Source: Haplosporangium gracile
Lineage: Eukaryota > Mortierellomycota > Mortierellomycetes > Mortierellales > Mortierellaceae
DNA: 34,427 bases
Assembly (NCBI GenBank): GCA_015499985.1
Contig: JAAAUF010000426.1
Coordinates: forward strand, 1 to 34,427
Reading direction: 5' to 3'
Made by a program: the position numbers and the translations under genes. This document shows positions 28,823 through 34,427 of this stretch, one piece after another (the stretch's first letter is position 1; the number at the start of each line of letters is the position of its first letter). The notes below the pieces were generated by a model that worked only from the letters and a program-made list of their open reading frames with translations, made no database searches and was not told the DNA's origin.

Positions 28823-31404
28823 CGCTTTCAGGGAGCAACGGACTAGGACCGCTAAACCATTTGCTCTTCGAGTACTCCAGACGCAATAGCAGTCGGTCGA
28901 CTTGTCTAATGACATCAAACGACTGTGGACCATTGCCCAAAAGACTTGATCCTAAACCAGATACGCTCCTCTTGAGTGCGGGTCCATCGCCCAGCGATCC
29001 AGATTTGGACACAGTAGACAAGTCCGTGAATAGTTTTTCAGTGTCCTCTCGGAAGCTCTATGAACCGACAGATACAAAAACAGACGTGGGTTAGCATGAA
29101 TGATATGCAGCACGAATGGCAGCGCCGACACAAAACGGTATAAAAATTGCTCCGCACCTGGTTGAGACGGATAATGTCGGTCCAGTCCTGCCACATGTTG
29201 TCGTCCAGCTCTTCTCCGAGACCCGCCTGGAAACCATCCTGACCTGCAGCACGGCGCCCAATGATTCCGCAAAACGCCTCTGTGCGGAGAAGAATATCCT
29301 TGACTGATGATGACAGGGATGCTGATGTCAAAAGACAGGCGCGTCGAATTTCATACAATGCCTCCGCGTGCGAACTATGGATCGAATCAAAGCTTTGTGG
29401 TGTGGCTGTTGCCAAAGTTGGCGATTGTGAGAAACTGGATTTCCGATCAGACTCGTGGGTTGCGATGCTTTGCAGTAAAGTGTCATATGTAGGACTAATC
29501 ACGTCCATCTATCATCCAGAACATAAACAAGAAGGTCAGCAACAGTATTAATGTACATGTCGACCATTACCGCTTAATTATATCCGGTGTTGTACCTGAA
29601 TATATGTCCAGAGGCAGTCAACGACAAAGACCATGTTTGATCTGAAGGCAGCAATGTGCTTTAGCATTTCAGCCTCTTGTTCAGCATTCCGCTCGTCAGA
29701 CTCTGTGCCCCTGATCCGACGACCGTATGCCCTGGCATCTCCGCCTCGTCTCCTGTTTGTGAGCCGCTGTGTCAAAGACTTTATCTCGATCCATGCCTGT
29801 TGGAGCCGCACTTGCGATTTCCGAATGGTCATCAAGAACGCAAAAACGTCGCTGTATTGTTCCACATCCTCGGTGGTCAGGAAAAGATCCAATGGCCACG
29901 AGAGCGTGTATGTTAACCGCACTGGAATACCGAGAAGCTGATCGTCAAAGGTGCCAATGGTCGGCGATTGATCCTGCTCGGATTCTGTTTGCTTCTGAGT
30001 AGAATTCACTATCCGGAACTCAAAGCTGGCTAGTGCGGTGTCGTCCTGGGCTGGTGTGTCCTGCGCAGCCTTCTTCAGCATTCCTCCCAGGTCGTGATCC
30101 CGTATCCCGACAGACGGTGCTGACGTGGTGATGAACTGGCCCATTCTTAAAAGTCGATTCCGCTTGAACTCCTCCAAAGCAGTAATCAAACCAAGTCCAA
30201 ACTCGCCATCACAGAGCAAAAAGTACCGCTTGAAGGACTCTAGCGTCTTGATCACCTTCTCTCCGACTTGAACAACGACCCATAAGTGGTTAGCGATGTC
30301 TATTCTTATTTGGTGAATGACGGCTGTAAGAAGGTTCAAGTTGAGAACCTCGTCGGATATATACTTTATCTCCCTTTGTCCTGTAGAGGTGGATATCAGA
30401 GGCAGTAGTAGGTCCAGATGGCGTTGGGTGATTGACTGGGGTATTGGGATGGGCTTGGGTTTTGCCTGTCGGACTGTTGCGATCGACTTTCCGATAAAAA
30501 GCATGGCGTGAGCGAGAGTGGTGGGGATTATGGCAGGAATCATTTGTTCATCAAGACCGTATCCAGTCTGCCATTTGATGAAGGATGGTGACGCTGCTGA
30601 TGCTGTCAAGACTGTTGAAGGAGATATAGTGGCCGGTCCTGAAGAAGTCACAGCCCTAGAACGAACAAACCTCCCTGTTGAATACCGACTACTTTGATTG
30701 GTCTCTCCTGCTCCTTGTGAAGGCTTTAGCTGGACAATAAAGAACTCGCCAAACGGATCCTGAATCTGGCCGTATATCACCCAGGACGTGATTTGACGCA
30801 GCATGACCGCGCAACATCCTTGCAGCATCTCTGTCATCCACTCTTTTTGAATCGGCACGCCAGAAGTGCTCCTGTCCTGCAGGAGGTTGATCAATCGACC
30901 GCCGCTGTATGATGCCTCTGTGAGAGCCGCTGACTCGATGACGGAAAGAAGGTTGGCGATGGCGGGAAAAACGAGCTGGTAAGGAGCAAAGCGTCCAGAT
31001 ATAGTCGAGAGTGGCACAATGCCTCCCAAATTATCCTCCCCTGAGAGGATGGCTGCCTCGGTCTGGACAATGACTTGACGATAGCTCTGCAACTTTCTGT
31101 CTAGAGCGTTGGCCATGGCGCGAAGATAGAGTCCTAGGGGTGCTAGCACGTTCGCGGATTTACCATCTGGAGATGTTTGTTGGCGATACCGTTGTGAGGG
31201 TGACCGACAGGAGGTGATGAAAGTGTTGAACTCTCTGAAATAAAAGCCAAGCTGGGCCAGTCGGTTAAGACCCTCCTTTTCGGCGGGATGGAGCAAAGGA
31301 AAGTCGGTGATTGCAAACGTTGTTGGTGTCTCTGGTTCAAAAGGGAAAGGCCTGAAGATGTCGCCGGGGTAACCCGAGAGAGTGATGAGTAGCTCGTGCA
31401 GCAT
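28818..31404 (-). CDS. TUBGCP4: gamma-tubulin complex component 4 (GCP4)
   Basis: Three exons (31404-29596, 29508-29158, 29057-28818) join to 799 residues, longer than animal GCP4 (about 670). The diagnostic N-terminus MLHELLITLSGYPGDIF is followed by FPLLHPAEKEGLNRLAQLG, then the Spc97/Spc98 GRIP1 region (LGLYLRAMANALDRKLQSYR near 110-130) and the C-terminal GRIP2 gamma-tubulin-binding region, with LTYTLSWPLDLFLTTEDVEQ near 500-520 and SNMVFVVDCLWTYIQMDVI near 590. GCP4 is a core part of the gamma-tubulin ring complex that nucleates microtubules; it is absent from budding yeast but present in many filamentous fungi. Ser/Thr-rich insertions between conserved blocks explain the extra length. 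The third exon ends at PESE, and the stop codon overlaps a poly(A) signal. Confidence 0.92.
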
Positions 31405-31652
31405 GCTCCTGATCAGCCGGTCCTCGATGTCGTGGGTGCTGTCTGTTGTTGAATGAAGATTGAGTGTCCTGAATGGTCGGCAAGAATAAAAAGAACGGAA
31501 AAAAAAAAGAGGCGCGTCTTTTTGTGGTACTTTTAGACGCGGTGGCTTTTTTATCCTTTTGCCACGAAAAAAAAAAAAAAAAATGTTGAATAAAAAAGGT
31601 TTGAAGGAACGAGACTTGACTAATTACCTTTCTCTCTTTCACACACATACCC
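31405..31652. promoter_or_regulatory. compact bidirectional promoter, GCP4 / DPH7
   Basis: Only 248 bp separate the two divergent start codons. Two A-runs (31500-31509 and about 31567-31583) lie in the middle and could act as nucleosome-excluding poly(dA:dT) tracts. The DPH7 side ends in a C/T-rich leader. Confidence 0.55.
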
Positions 31653-33458
31653 ATGAGCAATCCATTCAATCCCCCATCCCTTGACTCGGACGACACTATT
31701 TACAGTGCAGACAGCATTGAGTTCTGCCCCTTTCAGAGTCACTCGCACCTCTTTGCTTGCGGCACCTATCAACTCGCCAAAGACGAATCCGAGGAGCCCG
31801 CACCAGCAGCGCCTGAGCCAGCAGCTGACTCTAACACTGACAACAGCGGTGACGATGAGCCCGTCAAAGTGGACAAACCAATGTTGCGTCTCGGAAGACT
31901 CTTGGTTTATGCTGTCGACGGTGAAAGTGATGACACCTTCAAATTGTAAGTCCAATATACTCCTTCGACTACAATTTCGTCCGACTGACCAGCTCTTTAA
32001 CAACCGATTGCTACTTTATTCTTCTAGAAACAACTTGGAACGCATTGAAACAGCCGCCATTCTGGACATGAAATGGTATTTGGACGTGTGTTGGTTGGAC
32101 AAGACAATGTTTGAAGACTGGTTGAGTACCAGTTTGACATGACTAACACGGGGCACAACAGGTCCCATCAACTGATCAATGAAAACCCCACATTGGGCGT
32201 AGCAGATGCCTCGGGAGACCTCAGTCTCTACCAGTTCAAGTCAGCAGGCAACAATCTCGAGATTGTAAGGAAATACCAAACAAACCATTCCAACAAACTC
32301 GCTCTGTCTCTGGATTGGTCCAACCGCGTCCGAACAAGGTATGATCAACCTTTCTTTCCCTACTGCCGGGCTGTATTGTGTGCTTGCAAAAGAAACTTAC
32401 AGGAGATTGTTTATTCTGTTGAACCGAAATAGCGAACAACCTCAGATCGCAGTGTCTTTAAGCAATGGCGATATCACAATTCTGGACCTCGACCCTACTT
32501 CATCCACACTGACAAAGACTTTGACATGGCACGCTCATGACTATGAGGCATGGATTGTGGGCTGGAACTACCACGACACCAACATTCTATACACTGGTGC
32601 AGATGACTGCCGACTCAAAGGCTGGGACAAGCGCATGGACTGCAGCTATGCCACCTTTATCAGCAAAGCGTGCGTCCTTTTTTCCTTTTTTTCGTTTTCT
32701 GCGCACCGTATTCGATCTCCATGTGGACCTGTTGACTATGCCCTGCGATCGTATCCTAACGATGTTACTGTTGATAACAACTTAGACACCAGATGGGGGT
32801 GTGCAGTATTCAGTCGAACCCCCATGATGAACACACACTAGCTACGGGAAGGCAAGTTGTGAAATCGAACATTCCGTTACCATATAAAAGAATAAAAATG
32901 TAATCACGGGTGGGCGGTGTAACGACTAACAATTATTTTTTTATTTTTTGGTTTCTCATCTCTCGGACTCGGACTCGGACTCTGCTCACAGCTATGACGA
33001 GAACGTGCTCATTTGGGACAACCGGTCGATGCGACAGCCATTGTCAACGACAGAGACGGGAGGAGGGGTGTGGCGCTTAAAGTGGCATCCAACTCGGAAG
33101 GATGTCCTGCTGGCCGGATGTATGCACAATGGATTCCATGTGATCAATTACGACGAGGGCTGGTCAACAGGCTCTATTGGGTCAAGCTTTATGGAGCACG
33201 CGAGTCTTGCCTATGGCGTCGACTGGTCGTATGCTCCGACCAAGGGCGACGAGCTGCCTCTTGTCGCGAGCTGTTCCTTTTACGACCACCTCCTTCATAT
33301 GTGGTAAGTAGGCCTTGTTTGTATTGTTTTTATTCCTATGGTACTCTTGAATATAACGTGGATGTGTGGATGAAAAGGAAAATGGCTTTTTAGAACTAAC
33401 TCGTGTGTTTGTGCCTTTTTTTCATTTCCTAAGGCGTCCAACCGAAAAAGTCAACTGA
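31653..33458 (+). CDS. DPH7: diphthine methyltransferase (methylesterase) DPH7, WD40 protein
   Basis: Seven exons (31653-31945, 32028-32075, 32162-32338, 32433-32669, 32786-32851, 32992-33303, 33434-33458) join to 385 residues. Landmarks match human DPH7 (WDR85) in order: TADSIEFCP-like start with HLFACGTYQL, RLGRLLVY, AAILDMKW, LGVADASGDLSLYQF, LALSLDWS, WHAHDYEAWIVGWNY with YTGADDCRLKGWD, MGVCSIQSNPHDEHTLATGS, YDENVLIWDNRSMRQPL, GGVWRLKWHP, LLAGCMHNGFHVIN, YGVDWSY and ASCSFYDHLLHMW. The enzyme removes a methyl group from methylated diphthine on elongation factor 2, the step before final amidation to diphthamide, in the cytosol. Intron 5 (32852-32991) has a GC donor (AG|GCAAGT); all other introns are GT-AG. 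The last coding exon is only 25 nt. Confidence 0.93.
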
Positions 33459-33467
33459 GCACGCGGA

Positions 33468-33473
33468 AATAAA
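33468..33473 (+). terminator. poly(A) signal AATAAA after DPH7
   Basis: A canonical hexamer 10 bases after the DPH7 stop codon. Confidence 0.5.
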
Positions 33474-33868
33474 CAACATTGAACGCCACCAAAACTATGA
33501 TATTGCCTTCCTTTTTTTTTCAAGACAAACAAGCGAGACACACAAAGGAATAACACAGAGGAAGCTTCTCTCACCTCTCCCTCTCCCCTTGCCCTCTCTC
33601 TTTTCTCTCCTCGGCACTTTTGAATCTCCTCTTCCTTCTTCAACTTTTTTTAAATTCACTTTGCCATTTCACACCTTCTTTCTTTCACTCATTCTCTCCA
33701 TTCCTTGTACACATTGCATAGACACAGCAAACAAACATCACACATTCTCTCTACTCTCATTCCAAACCCCAAAAACTTTCTTTTGTTTATCCCTCCCTGT
33801 CTCTTGTCCCTGATACACTCTCAACTCTTTCTCTCTCACACTCCACACTTCACCCCCTTTCGTCATAA
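33474..33868 (+). promoter_or_regulatory. promoter and pyrimidine-rich leader of the small Q/KA protein gene
   Basis: Almost pure C/T plus A from about 33565 to 33865, as in other leaders here, with no ATG in the last 100 bases before 33869. No other gene is seen. Confidence 0.45.
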
Positions 33869-34183
33869 ATGGAAGTCGAAACGCATACTAACGAACTCAG
33901 CCAGGCACAACACCACCACCAACAACAACAACAACAGCAAGTCATGGCCGCAGCAAAAGCCAAAGCCAAGGCCAAAGCCAAAGCCAGCATCACTGATACG
34001 GTCGAACTGATTCTCTGGCTCAAGACGGAACAGGCACGGATAACCCGCGAGGTCAAGCAGCTCAACGCTCAAGGATACCAAACCACCGCCCTCTACAGCT
34101 ACTGGCACATTCTCGAGAACCAAATCAAGGCCCTCGAGTTTGAACTTATCCTCCAGAAATCCGCTGAACTCTCTATCGAGTAG
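33869..34183 (+). CDS. hypothetical small protein with polyQ and Ala-Lys repeats
   Basis: 104 residues, intronless, with a good start context after a long C/T leader. Residues 15-24 are His/Gln-rich (HHHQQQQQQQ) and 27-39 are an Ala-Lys repeat encoded by GCCAAA/GCCAAG hexamers. The rest (about 40-104) is predicted largely helical with aromatic residues (TVELILWLKTEQARITREVK, then ALYSYWHILENQIKALEFEL). No family is recognised. The helical half has ordinary, non-repetitive codon use, which argues for a real gene. It may be a small nuclear or coiled-coil adaptor, but no function is claimed. Confidence 0.55.
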   Translation: MEVETHTNELSQAQHHHQQQQQQQVMAAAKAKAKAKAKASITDTVELILWLKTEQARITREVKQLNAQGYQTTALYSYWHILENQIKALEFELILQKSAELSIE

Positions 34184-34427
34184 TCATACTCACAATTTGT
34201 CTGCCAGAAACTCTCTCACGGATTTTTTCTTACACGACCTTAACTTTTTTTTCTCCCTTCTTGCGTTCCTTTTTTTTTTTGTTTCTTTCCTACCTTTCCT
34301 GACTTAAACTCCTTGTACAATAGCCCAAAATCTTTACATAAAAACCGAGCTTGAACACAAAAACAAATAATCTATTGCGCCTTTCATAAATTTTTATTGT
34401 GCTCTTGACGAGGAGCTGTCGTCACTT
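34184..34427. other. 3' flank to the window edge
   Basis: T-rich sequence with several T-runs and AT-rich motifs; no gene is seen. It probably holds the 3' untranslated region of the small protein. Confidence 0.4.

Noticed and set aside
1..34427. Search for tRNA, rRNA, CRISPR, bacterial operons or prophage.
   Set aside because: No such pattern was recognised; gene structure is plainly that of a fungal nuclear genome.

Overview
The window looks like chromosomal DNA of a filamentous fungus from an early-diverging lineage, most like Mortierellomycota/Mucoromycota. That placement is inference from gene content and style, not from a search. The support is short GT-AG introns with '..gatag'-type acceptors, pyrimidine-rich leaders with T-runs before start codons, glutamine-rich proteins, and widely conserved eukaryotic genes, one of which (the gamma-tubulin complex protein GCP4) budding yeast lacks. 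No prokaryotic features, CRISPR arrays, rRNA or tRNA genes were recognised.

Layout. 0-0.6 kb: possible 5' end of a minus-strand gene leaving the window. 0.6-5.0 kb: minus-strand five-exon gene for a large Q-rich protein with a Ras-association and a PH domain. 6.4-8.6 kb: plus-strand eleven-exon gene for the regulatory beta subunit of methionine adenosyltransferase (MAT2B type). 8.9-11.1 kb: minus-strand three-exon gene for a membrane-anchored M28 metallopeptidase of the carboxypeptidase Q type. 26.4-28.7 kb: minus-strand five-exon splicing factor SF3B2/Cus1. 28.8-31.4 kb: minus-strand GCP4. 31.7-33.5 kb: plus-strand seven-exon diphthine methylesterase DPH7. 33.9-34.2 kb: small Q/KA-rich orphan.

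Between the peptidase and SF3B2 lies the unusual part: about 15 kb (11.7-26.3 kb) holding a same-strand tandem family of Cid1-like terminal nucleotidyltransferases. Three copies are intact and intronless (11723-13447, 21970-24270, 24463-26253). Two are nearly full-length pseudogenes (14614-16364, 16822-18612). Two are relics (13826-14163, 21318-21826). Every full-length copy has an unfamiliar N-terminal domain of about 190 residues, a charged coiled-coil linker of very variable length, a nucleotidyltransferase core with GS...DxD...D residues, and a PAP-associated domain. The cluster also carries duplicated promoter blocks, a MITE-like inverted-repeat element (18636-19012), and a retroposed fragment with a 19-bp target-site duplication inside one relic (21477-21799). 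Together these indicate rapid gene birth and death inside an otherwise housekeeping neighbourhood.

The flanking genes do not form one pathway; they are independent housekeeping functions (methionine metabolism, splicing, microtubule nucleation, EF-2 diphthamide modification). The nucleotidyltransferase family probably adds nucleotides to RNA 3' ends. A role in surveillance of foreign or transposon RNA is possible but is inference only.
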